Shown in pieces: positions 6,508-14,277 of a DNA stretch of 45,774 nucleotides; position 1 is the first letter of the stretch, and each line of letters starts with the position of its first letter. A model generated the notes under the pieces. That model saw only the letters and a program-made list of their open reading frames with translations, had not been told where the DNA came from and did not search any database. A program made the position numbers and the translations under genes. This stretch comes from a virus. Location: positions 1 to 45,774 of IMG/VR virus record IMGVR_UViG_3300020141_001298; one strand, 5' to 3'.

Positions 6508-7401
6508 GAGGCTGGTTTCCCAGCTTCTGCAGACCAAATGGAGGAGTTGTTTGTGGTCGAGCGTTCCAGCGGATTCAAGTTGCCCTGGTCCGTGGAGGTG
6601 TAGGGCGGCTGGCATGAGGTCGTGGGCTGTGGTGCCGGGGCGCTCGCTGTAGTTGTAGGCCTCGTGCAGCAAGTCGGTGTCGCTTAGGTCGAGGGCGCGG
6701 TTGTAGAGGTCGCCCCAGTGGAAGCCGCAGGCGGGGGTAGTGGTTTTGAAGTGGGCGACGTTGGCCATCCAGCCGAGGATGGCTTTTTGTGCGAGTTGCT
6801 GGCTGCTGCGAATGGGGATGTGGGCGAGGTGCGCACTAGGTAGAGGGATGGTGCGGACTTTTTTGGTGTTGCGGGTTAGGGCGTGGTAGCCCTGGGCGAT
6901 GGTTGCGGTGGGGTCGCTGTTGGGGCAGCGGATGACGATTTTGCCGTGGCGCAAGGCTTCGTGTTTACGTGCCAGGGCAAAGCGTGTGGGGATGTGAAGG
7001 GAGTTTGTGTCCGCTGGAACGCAGGTGCGCCAGAGCCAGTGGCCTACTTGGTTTGGGCGGATAACAGAAAGAGTTTTGTGGAGTGTTTCGCGGCTGGGGG
7101 ATTGTATGAATTCGTCGGCGTCGAGCGGGATGATGTAAGTGGGGTGACGTTCCAGGAGGACTTGTTTGTAGAGGGCGGTTATTTTGGCGCTTTGGTTGTA
7201 GGTGAAGGTGGGGTCTGGGATGGTGCGGAGGGGGAGGCCTTCTTCGGTGAGGCGTGCCAGGTGGTGGGGGGTGGAGTCGAGGCTGTTGTTTTCGAGGAGC
7301 CAGAGTTCGTCGAGGTAGTGGAGGTTGTGGCGGACAAAGGCTTCGATGATGTCGGCTTCGTTTTTGACCATGCCGATGCCGATTAGCGTCGGGGGTGGCA
7401 T
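6496..7401 (-). CDS. Glycosyltransferase, family 2 / GT92-like
   Basis: The 301-residue product opens with IGIGMVKNEADIIEAFVRHN, the first strand and helix of a GT-A fold of the GT2/GT92 (DUF23-like) type, followed by LLENNSLDST and by the metal-binding motif LDADEFI (D94, D96). It would transfer a sugar from a nucleotide-sugar donor to an acceptor on a protein or glycan. It is the last gene of the - strand lysis/glycan block, sharing a base with the preceding gene. Acceptor and sugar cannot be read from sequence. Confidence 0.88.
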   Translation of the reverse strand: MPPPTLIGIGMVKNEADIIEAFVRHNLHYLDELWLLENNSLDSTPHHLARLTEEGLPLRTIPDPTFTYNQSAKITALYKQVLLERHPTYIIPLDADEFIQSPSRETLHKTLSVIRPNQVGHWLWRTCVPADTNSLHIPTRFALARKHEALRHGKIVIRCPNSDPTATIAQGYHALTRNTKKVRTIPLPSAHLAHIPIRSSQQLAQKAILGWMANVAHFKTTTPACGFHWGDLYNRALDLSDTDLLHEAYNYSERPGTTAHDLMPAALHLHGPGQLESAGTLDHKQLLHLVCRSWETSLLSQ

Positions 7402-8582
7402 TACTTGGTGGCGCGGAGGCGGGTGTGGAGGTGGGGGCCGTCCCAGTCTTGGGTTTCTATTTCAAAGCGGCCGGTGAAGCCGTACATTTTGGCCCAGAGG
7501 TCGTTGCTGAAATAGCAGGGAAAGGTGTTTTCGGTGATGATGTTGACGTGGGTGGGGTCTTGGAAGGCTTCGCCGTTGGGGTAGGCGGGGGTGTGGGAGA
7601 CGAGGATGCCGCCGGGTTTGAGGCAGCGCCAGATCTCGTTCATCAGTTCGATGAAGGGGAAGCGGCGTTTGGGGGTGTAGATGATGCGGGGGATGTGCTC
7701 GATGAAGTCGTAGGCGGTGATGTAGTCGAAGTGGTTGGCGGGGTATGGGATTGGTTCGAGGGTTAGGTCGGCGGCCTTGACCGTCAACTGCTCGTTGCGA
7801 ATACTGCGGATGTCGATGCCATGTAGTTCGGTGGCGCCGAATGGGTTGTGGGGGCGCGTTCCACAGCCGAGGTCGAGGCTTCTGGTGGTGGACATATAGA
7901 CGGTGTGGGAGTCGGCTGTGAAGAGTCTATGGAGCTTTTCGTCGTCTATACCCCAGTCGTGGCGATATTTTGCGTAATCCTCTAAGGCGGGTGTTTTGTC
8001 TATGCGGTGGTTGGTGCGGGCGCGGGGGTGGTAGATCTGGACGCGATCGTCAACGGCGACCCAGTAGTCCTGTTCCTTGGCGAGGAAGGAGGTGACGACA
8101 TCAACGCCCCAGCCGCTTTTATTCCAAGCGGGGATGGGGTGCTGCTGTTTGACAATGCTGGTGCGGGCTAGGAAACAGAAGCCTTCGACGTAGCCGCAGC
8201 CGCGCATGGCATCAGTGTTTTTGTTGAAGGCGAGTTTGGCTTCGCAGCGGGATTGTTTTTGGAGGGAGGGAGTCCACACGCCTAGCTGGTCGTAACCGGT
8301 GGCGCGTTCCAGGGATTTGCAGAGGTTGGAAGTGTCAGAAACTCGCACGTCGGAGGCGATGAAGAAAAGCCAGTCGTAGTTGCCGGTGATGGCTTGGGAG
8401 ACTGCTTCGTTCCAGAGGCCTGGGTAGTAGGTGTTGGGGATCGAGATGTCTGTGGTTTTGGGGGGACGCGGCGAGGTGGCGTCAATTAGAACCACGGGAA
8501 AGTTGGGGCTGAGCTTACGCTTGAGGGTGTCAGCGTTTTCGGAGAAGTCGTAGTTTGCAATCACTACGAGAAGGCTTGGCAT
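7401..8582 (-). CDS. Glycosyltransferase-methyltransferase fusion
   Basis: The 393-residue protein joins two enzymes. Residues 1-225 resemble a GT-A glycosyltransferase, with an N-terminal Rossmann-like strand (LLVVIANYDF), WLFFIASDVRVS around residue 71 as the DxD-equivalent region, and a WGVDVV segment. Residues 234-393 form a class I SAM-dependent methyltransferase: motif I is LDLGCGTRP (237-245), the acidic residue ends motif II at HGID, and YDFIEHIPR plus LKPGGILV are typical later motifs. I start at ATG 8582, which overlaps the endolysin stop; the longer upstream frame is antisense-like. A sugar O-methylating glycosyltransferase is the natural reading. Confidence 0.87.
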   Translation of the reverse strand: MPSLLVVIANYDFSENADTLKRKLSPNFPVVLIDATSPRPPKTTDISIPNTYYPGLWNEAVSQAITGNYDWLFFIASDVRVSDTSNLCKSLERATGYDQLGVWTPSLQKQSRCEAKLAFNKNTDAMRGCGYVEGFCFLARTSIVKQQHPIPAWNKSGWGVDVVTSFLAKEQDYWVAVDDRVQIYHPRARTNHRIDKTPALEDYAKYRHDWGIDDEKLHRLFTADSHTVYMSTTRSLDLGCGTRPHNPFGATELHGIDIRSIRNEQLTVKAADLTLEPIPYPANHFDYITAYDFIEHIPRIIYTPKRRFPFIELMNEIWRCLKPGGILVSHTPAYPNGEAFQDPTHVNIITENTFPCYFSNDLWAKMYGFTGRFEIETQDWDGPHLHTRLRATK

Positions 8583-9640
8583 CAGTAGTTCCAGGCGATT
8601 TTTGGACGACCTACTCTGATGCCTGTGTGGATGAAGCCTTTGGGGGCGCCGAGGCCTGTGCTGTACGGCCAGTTGTTGACGCACCAGTCCTGGACTGTTT
8701 TTACGGGTACGCCTTGGATGTACCAGTCGATCGCCCCGCAACTTGGTTTGAAAAGATGCTCGCTATTGCTGGCACCTCCGACTGCTTGGTTCACTGCTGG
8801 TGGCCGATGAGCGCTGGTGATGACGACTGGTTTGTTACCGAAGTGTGCGCGGGCTTTCTCGATAAAGGTGCAAAGTTCGGTGGCGATGTCGCATTGACCT
8901 TGGTTGGTGAAACGGCGGTGATTTTCGTTGAGGCAAAGTTCGCCGTAGGTGATGTGGGGGGTGATCTTGGTGGTGAGGGGGGCGGCGGGGTTGAAGCGGG
9001 GGGCGGGTTTGGAGGTCTGCGTTCCAGTGAAGAGGGAGATTTCGGCAGCGCGGCGGCGAGTTAGGCCGAGAAGAGTTTTGCCGTTGGCTTTATCCCACTT
9101 GGGCAATTCTTGCGGGATGACGACTGTTCCGCTTTCACCTGCGTTAAGGCGGCGGCGCAGGCTGGACTCACCGACAGCTCCAGGGCCGACGTTGTATAGC
9201 CAGCTGAGTAGTGCAGCTTGCTGGTTGCCACCGTAGTTTTTGGCCGCAGGGATGAGGGTGTAGAGCTGGTCGGCAAAGCGTTCCACGTTGTCGCGGAGCA
9301 TGGTGTCAGCAGTGACCTGGCTGATCTTGTCGCCTTGCCTGACGGGACGCCCGTCGATTTGGGTATTGCCCCAGCCGATGGTCCAGATGCCAACGGGGTC
9401 AGCGTATGCGACTAGGTGGCACCCCTCAAACTCTTTAATGATGCGAAGCGCTGGTTCGAGGTAGATGGGATCGGGCTGTTTGCCGGCCTGGCTCCACGTC
9501 CTAAACCACGGCTGATCCCTATTAAAGAGATCAGGCACGCGCTTTAATAACTCAGCTTCTAATTCAACAACCGCCGCCATCTGGTGCGGCGTACCTTGGC
9601 GGTAATAGCGGAATAGGTCGCTGGGTTTAATCTGACTCAT
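8582..9640 (-). CDS. Two-domain endolysin: GH24 lysozyme plus M15 peptidase
   Basis: This 352-residue protein should degrade peptidoglycan at lysis. After a short N-terminal segment, residues 60-205 form a T4-lysozyme-like GH24 muramidase: the catalytic Glu is in EFEG (E72), followed by YADPVGIWTIGWGNT with D81 and T87 in the expected places. Residues 230-345 resemble an M15 zinc peptidase: SAHRPP, then SEHLFKPSCGAIDWY and FIHTG supply the metal-binding H295, D305 and H338. The two activities would cut the glycan and the peptide stem. No signal peptide is visible, so a holin is required. It sits next to small membrane-protein genes. Confidence 0.9.
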   Translation of the reverse strand: MSQIKPSDLFRYYRQGTPHQMAAVVELEAELLKRVPDLFNRDQPWFRTWSQAGKQPDPIYLEPALRIIKEFEGCHLVAYADPVGIWTIGWGNTQIDGRPVRQGDKISQVTADTMLRDNVERFADQLYTLIPAAKNYGGNQQAALLSWLYNVGPGAVGESSLRRRLNAGESGTVVIPQELPKWDKANGKTLLGLTRRRAAEISLFTGTQTSKPAPRFNPAAPLTTKITPHITYGELCLNENHRRFTNQGQCDIATELCTFIEKARAHFGNKPVVITSAHRPPAVNQAVGGASNSEHLFKPSCGAIDWYIQGVPVKTVQDWCVNNWPYSTGLGAPKGFIHTGIRVGRPKIAWNY

Positions 9641-9921
9641 CGCTTGAGGTTGCGGATAGCTGCCTTAACAGGATCGTAGAGACCCAGGATGGTGCTGACC
9701 TGCGTGGCAGTAGCAGTACGGCCAAGCTTTTCTTCGATGACATCAGTAATCACTGCCTGTACCTCAAGCGGCTTGGCGTGATCTACCAACAACATAGAAG
9801 GCAACTCCACATCAAGCTTGGCGAAGATCGCTGGCAACTCCCGGCGGAGTGCGCGATCCACCGCAAGCTTGAGCAGCGCACGGCTGATCTCAAGGGCGAT
9901 GGTGCGGAAGATGCTGGTCAT
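9637..9921 (-). CDS. Hypothetical helical protein next to endolysin
   Basis: This 94-residue protein starts MTSIFRTIALEISRALLKLA and is predicted to be all helical, with an amphipathic N-terminal helix that could lie on a membrane. Its stop overlaps the endolysin ATG and its start overlaps the stop of the next gene upstream, so the three are probably made together. I recognise no family. A lysis accessory or regulatory role is suggested only by position. Confidence 0.7.
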   Translation of the reverse strand: MTSIFRTIALEISRALLKLAVDRALRRELPAIFAKLDVELPSMLLVDHAKPLEVQAVITDVIEEKLGRTATATQVSTILGLYDPVKAAIRNLKR

Positions 9922-10523
9922 TTCAGAAGCTCCACACGGAGGCGTTGGATGGGTACGTCAGGTAACGCCCCACCTTTAACATCACTGTATCTGTACTTGC
10001 GGCCTTGCAGATCAATGATGTCCTCAGGGCCAAAGTTCTTGATCGTTACCTGCTGAAGGTGATTAAGTGGATGGCATTGGATGCCATGCTTTTCGGAGCA
10101 CTTGGCTACGTCGATTTTATTTGTAAAAGTAAAAACATCAGGTGCGTTGTCTTTACCGAAGTCAACTGATCCGGTAGCGCGTTTGCTGATGATGACGCCT
10201 TGTGAGCCAAATGTCAGCGTGTCAGGTCCAGTGGAACCAATGAATCGCCAGGAGGTGAAGATGCCGCGATCAAGGTGGAAGCCAAGGATCTTAGCTTTTG
10301 TTTGGCCTATAGCTTGCATCTCGTCCCGCTTGCGTTGCGGGGTAGTGCGCATCTCTAGTCCCATGAGATGACTGCTTGGTGCATTGGCTTGGATCTTGAC
10401 GATGCTTCCGTTCCTGTTGGTATCAAGCGCGAACGTTGAATACCCACGTTGCGTGGTATCCAGTGCGTTCCAGTTGAGTGCAACGGTGAGGATGGGCAAG
10501 ATAGCGGCGGCTGGTGCTGGCAT
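9918..10523 (-). CDS. Hypothetical protein with RTX-like end
   Basis: The 201-residue protein begins with a hydrophobic MPAPAAAILPILTVALNW stretch that could be a weak signal or membrane segment. Its C-terminal half contains NFGPEDIIDLQGRKYRYSDV, which resembles the end of calcium-binding RTX/hemolysin-type repeats (xxFxxxxDxIDL). The middle is beta-rich. I infer a virion or secreted surface protein, but no family is certain. It lies between the membrane protein gene and the endolysin group. Confidence 0.65.
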   Translation of the reverse strand: MPAPAAAILPILTVALNWNALDTTQRGYSTFALDTNRNGSIVKIQANAPSSHLMGLEMRTTPQRKRDEMQAIGQTKAKILGFHLDRGIFTSWRFIGSTGPDTLTFGSQGVIISKRATGSVDFGKDNAPDVFTFTNKIDVAKCSEKHGIQCHPLNHLQQVTIKNFGPEDIIDLQGRKYRYSDVKGGALPDVPIQRLRVELLK

Positions 10524-10528
10524 GATCG

Positions 10529-10735
10529 TTAGGGTTTAGTTGGAACAAGGAGACCACCGATCCAGCCGGCGGCTGCACCAACCGCTGCACTGATTGCGCT
10601 GGATTGCGCGTCACAGGCAGATGGTGTGCGAACGCGGCAAGCTGCTAGGTCAATGCTACTGATGATGATGCCTGTTGCTAGTAAGCCCACTAGGCAGCGG
10701 AGGAGATAGCTGCGTTCGTTGGGTGAGGTCGTCAT
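10529..10735 (-). CDS. Small two-helix membrane protein, candidate holin
   Basis: The 68-residue protein has two hydrophobic segments, LLRCLVGLLATGIIISSIDLA near residues 11-31 and ISAAVGAAAGWIGGLLV near 48-64, with a polar loop containing two Cys. Size, topology and the position two genes upstream of the endolysin fit a class II-like holin, but holins share little sequence and this is not proven. I choose ATG 10735 over the GTG two codons upstream. Confidence 0.6.
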   Translation of the reverse strand: MTTSPNERSYLLRCLVGLLATGIIISSIDLAACRVRTPSACDAQSSAISAAVGAAAGWIGGLLVPTKP

Positions 10736-10770
10736 CTGCACCTGTTGCTGCCGTCCGAAGTGGTGGCAGG

Positions 10771-11160
10771 TTACCTAAGTTGCCCTGCAGGCTGTGACAG
10801 TAGAAGGGTGGTGCTGATGCCGGGGGTTTCAGGGATGCGGATTTGAGGGATGGCTGGGTCGAAGGGGCGCATGTTGCGCTGGTTCGCTCCAAGGAGCCAG
10901 ATGTCGGCGATTTGGAGGTAGGGGGTCATGTCGAGGGTGTCGAGTAGGAAAGTCTTGGCGGTGGCGGGGTGGGTGCGGACGGCGAGGAGGCGGGTTTGCT
11001 CACTTTCGCTGGGGCGCTCGTGGCCTTTCTGCACGCGGACCCAGTAGTCGTTCATGACACCGACGATCAGGTAGTCGCAGTAGTCGTGGCAGCGTTCCAG
11101 GAGATTGAAGTGGCCGGCGTGGAAGAGGTCGAAGACGCCGACGGTGAAGCCGATTTTCAT
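10771..11160 (-). CDS. TagD-like cytidylyltransferase
   Basis: The 129-residue enzyme has the HxGH nucleotidyltransferase motif in GVFDLFHAGHFNLLERC (H14, H17) and ends with PETPGISTT (S116-T118), matching the RTxGISTT signature of glycerol-3-phosphate and related cytidylyltransferases. Length equals that of bacterial TagD-type enzymes. It would make a CDP-activated phospho-alcohol (glycerol, ethanolamine, choline or similar) from CTP. The gene overlaps the LicD-like gene just upstream by four bases, which strongly suggests that LicD uses the CDP-compound made here. Confidence 0.9.
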   Translation of the reverse strand: MKIGFTVGVFDLFHAGHFNLLERCHDYCDYLIVGVMNDYWVRVQKGHERPSESEQTRLLAVRTHPATAKTFLLDTLDMTPYLQIADIWLLGANQRNMRPFDPAIPQIRIPETPGISTTLLLSQPAGQLR

Positions 11161-11687
11161 TGGACCTTGGTGCTGTTGAGGGGGCTAGTGGCGAAGTGCC
11201 ATCGGCGTTTGGGGGTGCGCCAGTCGGGGCCGTATTTGGTTTCGAGGAAGTGTTCGGGTGGGTCTGGAGCGGGCATCGAACCAGTGGTGGTGTCGATGGT
11301 GGTGAGCTTGAAGGGGGCGTAGGTGAAGCGGTATTCGACGGTGTTGCGGAGGTAGGCGGAGTGCCAATAGTTGCCGGCGTCGTCTGTGTAGTAGAAGAAG
11401 ATGTCGGTCTTGACGCCGTTGCGGGTCCAGCGTTGTTGCCAGCCGGATTGTTGGGTGCCTAGAACGGAGTGGGATGTGAAGCCGGCGTTTTCGAGCCAGT
11501 TCCAGCATGCGGGTTTCCAGGTGGGGGTCCACAGGCCGATGTCGGTGTCGTGGTCCCAGCGCATGACGTGACCGTCGCGTACCAGGCCGAGCAGAGTGCC
11601 GTCCTGCACCCAAGACATGCAGCCGCCGCTGTTGAGCAGTGCGAGCATGTCGTAGGTGTTGCGGAGGGCGATTTCGTTATTGATCAC
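11157..11687 (-). CDS. LicD/fukutin-like phosphotransferase
   Basis: This 176-residue protein carries the LicD core: DGTLLGLVRDGHVMRWDHDTD, in which D45, D47 and D49 are the conserved acidic residues, followed by the KTDIFFYY strand and a C-terminal FLETKYGPDWRTPK segment as in LicD and fukutin-related proteins. LicD enzymes transfer phosphocholine or another phospho-polyol from a CDP donor to a sugar. It overlaps the cytidylyltransferase gene downstream and the glycosyltransferase gene upstream (11 bases), so donor synthesis, transfer and sugar addition are encoded together. The exact alcohol is unknown. Confidence 0.88.
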   Translation of the reverse strand: MINNEIALRNTYDMLALLNSGGCMSWVQDGTLLGLVRDGHVMRWDHDTDIGLWTPTWKPACWNWLENAGFTSHSVLGTQQSGWQQRWTRNGVKTDIFFYYTDDAGNYWHSAYLRNTVEYRFTYAPFKLTTIDTTTGSMPAPDPPEHFLETKYGPDWRTPKRRWHFATSPLNSTKVQ

Positions 11688-12420
11688 GTTCCAGCCAGTG
11701 CCCGTATTCCTTGGCTAACAGGGTAGCTGTGGGTTGATTGGCTTGTTCGTATTGCTTGCAGCGGTTACGGTTGTGCATGAGTTGGGTGCGGTTGGCTTTG
11801 CTGCGATCGCCGGGGTGCCAGAGGTGGGTGCGGGCGCCGTCGAGTTCCAGGACGTTGCCAAGCTGGTGATGGATGTTGAGGAGGAAGGCTTTGTCTTCGG
11901 GGCCCCAGCCCTCAAAGAGTTCGTCCATGCCGTTGATGTGGGCGAAGACTTCGCGGCGGATTACAACGTAGGACTTGCTGCCGCTTTCCTTGGGGCGGTA
12001 CAGGAAGGTGGTGTTGCCGTTGAGGAGGTGTTCGCGGCCGGCGTGGCTGGTATGGAGGGTGGTTAGGTGGGGGGTGATGGCGGAGTAGGAGTTGGCGGCG
12101 GCGAGGGCTTCGACTAGGTGGGGGACGCTGGGGATGAGGTCGTTGTCCGCAAGGATGTAAATGTCGCGCTCTGGACCGGTGCGGTATGCGGCGCGGGCGG
12201 CGGTATTGATTGCGCGGGCGCGGGAGAAAAAGCCGCTGGTGGCTTGGTCCGTGCCAAGGAAGACGGAAAGGTTGCGGGCGGCGTACCAGTGTTTGGTGGT
12301 GCGCTCGTTTTCGAGGCGGAATGGACAGGTGCCGAAGCTGGGCATAAGGATGGCCACGCGGGAGGCGTAGCGTTCCAGGGCAGAGTCTTCGGGAGTGGGG
12401 CCCAGAGTGATGGGCTGCAC
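11677..12420 (-). CDS. Glycosyltransferase with galactosyltransferase-type C-terminus
   Basis: The 247-residue enzyme has a GT-A fold with the metal motif LADNDLIP (D92, D94) and the acceptor/donor motif MDELFEGWGPEDKAF (W172, E175, D176), followed by HLWH (H199, H202). This combination is characteristic of the Glyco_transf_7C group, which includes beta-1,4-galactosyltransferases and chondroitin-polymerase domains. It probably adds galactose or N-acetylgalactosamine. It overlaps the LicD gene, placing sugar and phospho-alcohol addition in one operon. The 14-mer GCTAACAGGGTAGC, also in the RHH operator, lies inside it at 11714. Confidence 0.87.
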   Translation of the reverse strand: MQPITLGPTPEDSALERYASRVAILMPSFGTCPFRLENERTTKHWYAARNLSVFLGTDQATSGFFSRARAINTAARAAYRTGPERDIYILADNDLIPSVPHLVEALAAANSYSAITPHLTTLHTSHAGREHLLNGNTTFLYRPKESGSKSYVVIRREVFAHINGMDELFEGWGPEDKAFLLNIHHQLGNVLELDGARTHLWHPGDRSKANRTQLMHNRNRCKQYEQANQPTATLLAKEYGHWLERDQ

Positions 12421-12422
12421 GG

Positions 12423-12671
12423 TTACATGCGAGGGGAGGCTTCCAATTTAGAGACCCGCTGCTCGACTGAGTTAAGGCGGCCGAAGGTTTCCTTTCGCTC
12501 TTCGCGCATGTCGAGGTGCATTACTTCTAGTTGCGTTGCTATGTGCTCAACGGCAGAAGTCAGTCGTACCACCGCATCTTGTTGGCTTTGGGCGCGACTG
12601 GATCGTCCCATTGTGCTCATCGCTGCCCAGGATAGTGATGCCCCGCATACGGCAGCCAAAATTTCGATCAT
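12423..12671 (-). CDS. Membrane-anchored coiled-coil protein
   Basis: This 82-residue protein starts with a hydrophobic helix (IEILAAVCGASLSWAAMS) and continues with heptad-like repeats from about residue 30 (VVRLTSAVEHIATQLEVMHL, then FGRLNSVEQRVSKLE). A single N-terminal membrane segment followed by a coiled coil resembles small lysis-associated or host-envelope proteins such as spanin components or XhlA-like proteins, although XhlA has the opposite order. It sits between two glycosyltransferase genes. No family assignment is claimed. Confidence 0.65.
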   Translation of the reverse strand: MIEILAAVCGASLSWAAMSTMGRSSRAQSQQDAVVRLTSAVEHIATQLEVMHLDMREERKETFGRLNSVEQRVSKLEASPRM

Positions 12672-12693
12672 TTGGCCGAGCGGGTATCTCTAC

Positions 12694-13776
12694 CTAGTTT
12701 TCCCGCAGGGTGTACCAGCCGGAGCCGTGAAGATCGGCGAGGGTTTGGAAAATGCGGTCGTATTTGGCGCCACAGGTGGCGAGGGAGTAGCGGTTGCGGG
12801 TGATGTGGGCGATGGAGTGGCGGTTGAGGTCACCGGCGAGGTGGATGGAGTCGATCCAGTCCTGGAGGGTGTGGCAGCGGTAGCCGGTGATGCCCTCCAG
12901 GATGGTTTCGGTGAAGGCGCCGTAGTTGACTGCGATGAGGGGCGTGCCACAGAGCATGGCTTCGACGCCGGCACCGGCAAAGGGTTCGGTGAACACGCTG
13001 GGCATTAGGCAGGCGCGGGCGTTGCGGAGGAAATCGCTGCGCTCTTTGCCGTGGATCGGGCCGCGGTACTTGATGTTGGGGTGTTTCCAGGGGGCTGGGT
13101 CGCCTTGGCCGTGGAGGACGATGGGCCAAGGACTGTGATCTGCGATGGCGCGGATTGTGTCCATGCCTTTGATGCTGCAGATGCGTCCCAGGAATGCGAG
13201 GTAGGTGCCTGGTTGGTAGTTGGGCTGCCAGTCGCCGAGGTCGAAGTAGTTGGGGACGACCCACTCGTAGTTGACGCCGTTGCGGTTTTCGCGGCCTTGG
13301 TGGTGGTGCATCCAGGCGTAGGACTCGAAGATGCGGAAGCTGTTCGGCATCAACGTGGGGTAGCCGATGCCGGTCTCGACGTGCTGGTGGTGCGGGAACT
13401 CCACCATCAGCTGCTGGTGCGCGTGGCCGAACGGGTGGCAGATGATGTCGTGGGGTTCCAGCCGTTCGCGGAGCGCCGGGATCAGTCTGCGCTCGAAGAG
13501 CGTGTGGCCTTCGCTGCCGACGCAGGCGTCGTCGCCGTAAAAAGCGGTGCTGGAGCGGGAGCTGTAAAGGCGCTCGAATTCCGCGTCGCTCAGCATTTCG
13601 ACGTGCTGGGTCGCTCCAGCGGTAGAGCCGCTGTTGCTGTACTCAATGACTTCGTAGCCTTGGCCCTGCATCATTTTTGGGAAGCGCAGGGCCTTGCCGG
13701 TAAAAGCGCAGTGGCTGTATTCAGCCGTGGCGCGGGTGTGAAAGATTCCGACGAGGTGTAGGCGCACCAGGGACAA
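12694..13776 (-). CDS. Glycosyltransferase family 4 (group 1)
   Basis: The 360-residue protein shows the C-terminal Rossmann domain of GT4 enzymes: YLAFLGRICSIKGMDTIRAI, then IVLHGQGDP, and PSVFTEPFAGAGVEAMLCG with the conserved EPFxxxxxEA nucleotide-sugar motif. The N-terminal half is divergent and would bind the acceptor. It probably acts in the cytoplasm on the same glycan as its neighbours. The start is uncertain: the frame opens at TTG 13776, and GTG 13767 is an alternative; neither has a strong ribosome site. It is the first gene of the glycan/lysis block. Confidence 0.88.
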   Translation of the reverse strand: MSLVRLHLVGIFHTRATAEYSHCAFTGKALRFPKMMQGQGYEVIEYSNSGSTAGATQHVEMLSDAEFERLYSSRSSTAFYGDDACVGSEGHTLFERRLIPALRERLEPHDIICHPFGHAHQQLMVEFPHHQHVETGIGYPTLMPNSFRIFESYAWMHHHQGRENRNGVNYEWVVPNYFDLGDWQPNYQPGTYLAFLGRICSIKGMDTIRAIADHSPWPIVLHGQGDPAPWKHPNIKYRGPIHGKERSDFLRNARACLMPSVFTEPFAGAGVEAMLCGTPLIAVNYGAFTETILEGITGYRCHTLQDWIDSIHLAGDLNRHSIAHITRNRYSLATCGAKYDRIFQTLADLHGSGWYTLREN

Positions 13777-13818
13777 GACTAAAGTGCTACTTTACGCCGG
13801 TCTTACTGCGGACGGCCA

Positions 13819-14277
13819 TTAGGGCGCTTCAGGCCAGGTGACATCCCATGGGAAGCCTTCCTGTGCGGTTACATCACGCAGCTCTTGGCGGTATGTAGCC
13901 CAGACTTCGTGGTCAGCGGGGGAGTCGGGAAGCTGGGTCCAGTCGCAGGCGCTAAGTAGCGCATTGCGCTGTTGACGCACCTCTGCGGATTTGCGTTCGT
14001 TTTCAGCGTCCTTCTCCTCTTGATCCATCTCAACCACTTCCCACGTTTGACGCCAGATGCCAACTTCTGAACGTACGGGAGCGACCTCTACAGCTTTTTC
14101 GTATCGTCCCAGTTCGGGATGGTTAGCAAAGTCATAGATGCCGTAACCCAGTGGTTCTGTTGTCTCGGCGGTGAAAAACCGGGGGAAAGATGTATTGGGG
14201 TAGAGCTGCCGCAAGTTGAGCTCAGCGATGGGGTGGCCGACGGGCTGGCCGTCCTCCAACTGAATAAAGAAAGTCAT
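13819..14277 (-). CDS. Tail fibre assembly protein (Phage_tail_APC-like)
   Basis: The C-terminal third of this 152-residue protein reads RNALLSACDWTQLPDSP followed by WATYRQELRDVTAQEGFPW and WPEAP, the signature of the phage tail assembly chaperone family found next to fibre genes. The N-terminal part, with LYPNTSFPRFF and PLGYGIYDF, resembles segments of fibre-linked chaperones too. It should help fold or attach the fibre proteins encoded directly upstream. Its ATG overlaps the stop of the polyglycine gene, indicating coupling. Confidence 0.85.
   Translation of the reverse strand: MTFFIQLEDGQPVGHPIAELNLRQLYPNTSFPRFFTAETTEPLGYGIYDFANHPELGRYEKAVEVAPVRSEVGIWRQTWEVVEMDQEEKDAENERKSAEVRQQRNALLSACDWTQLPDSPADHEVWATYRQELRDVTAQEGFPWDVTWPEAP

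Noticed and set aside
12118-13008. 296-residue + strand frame opposite glycosyltransferases
   Set aside because: It crosses two clear - strand genes and an intergenic gap and has no protein-like motif.
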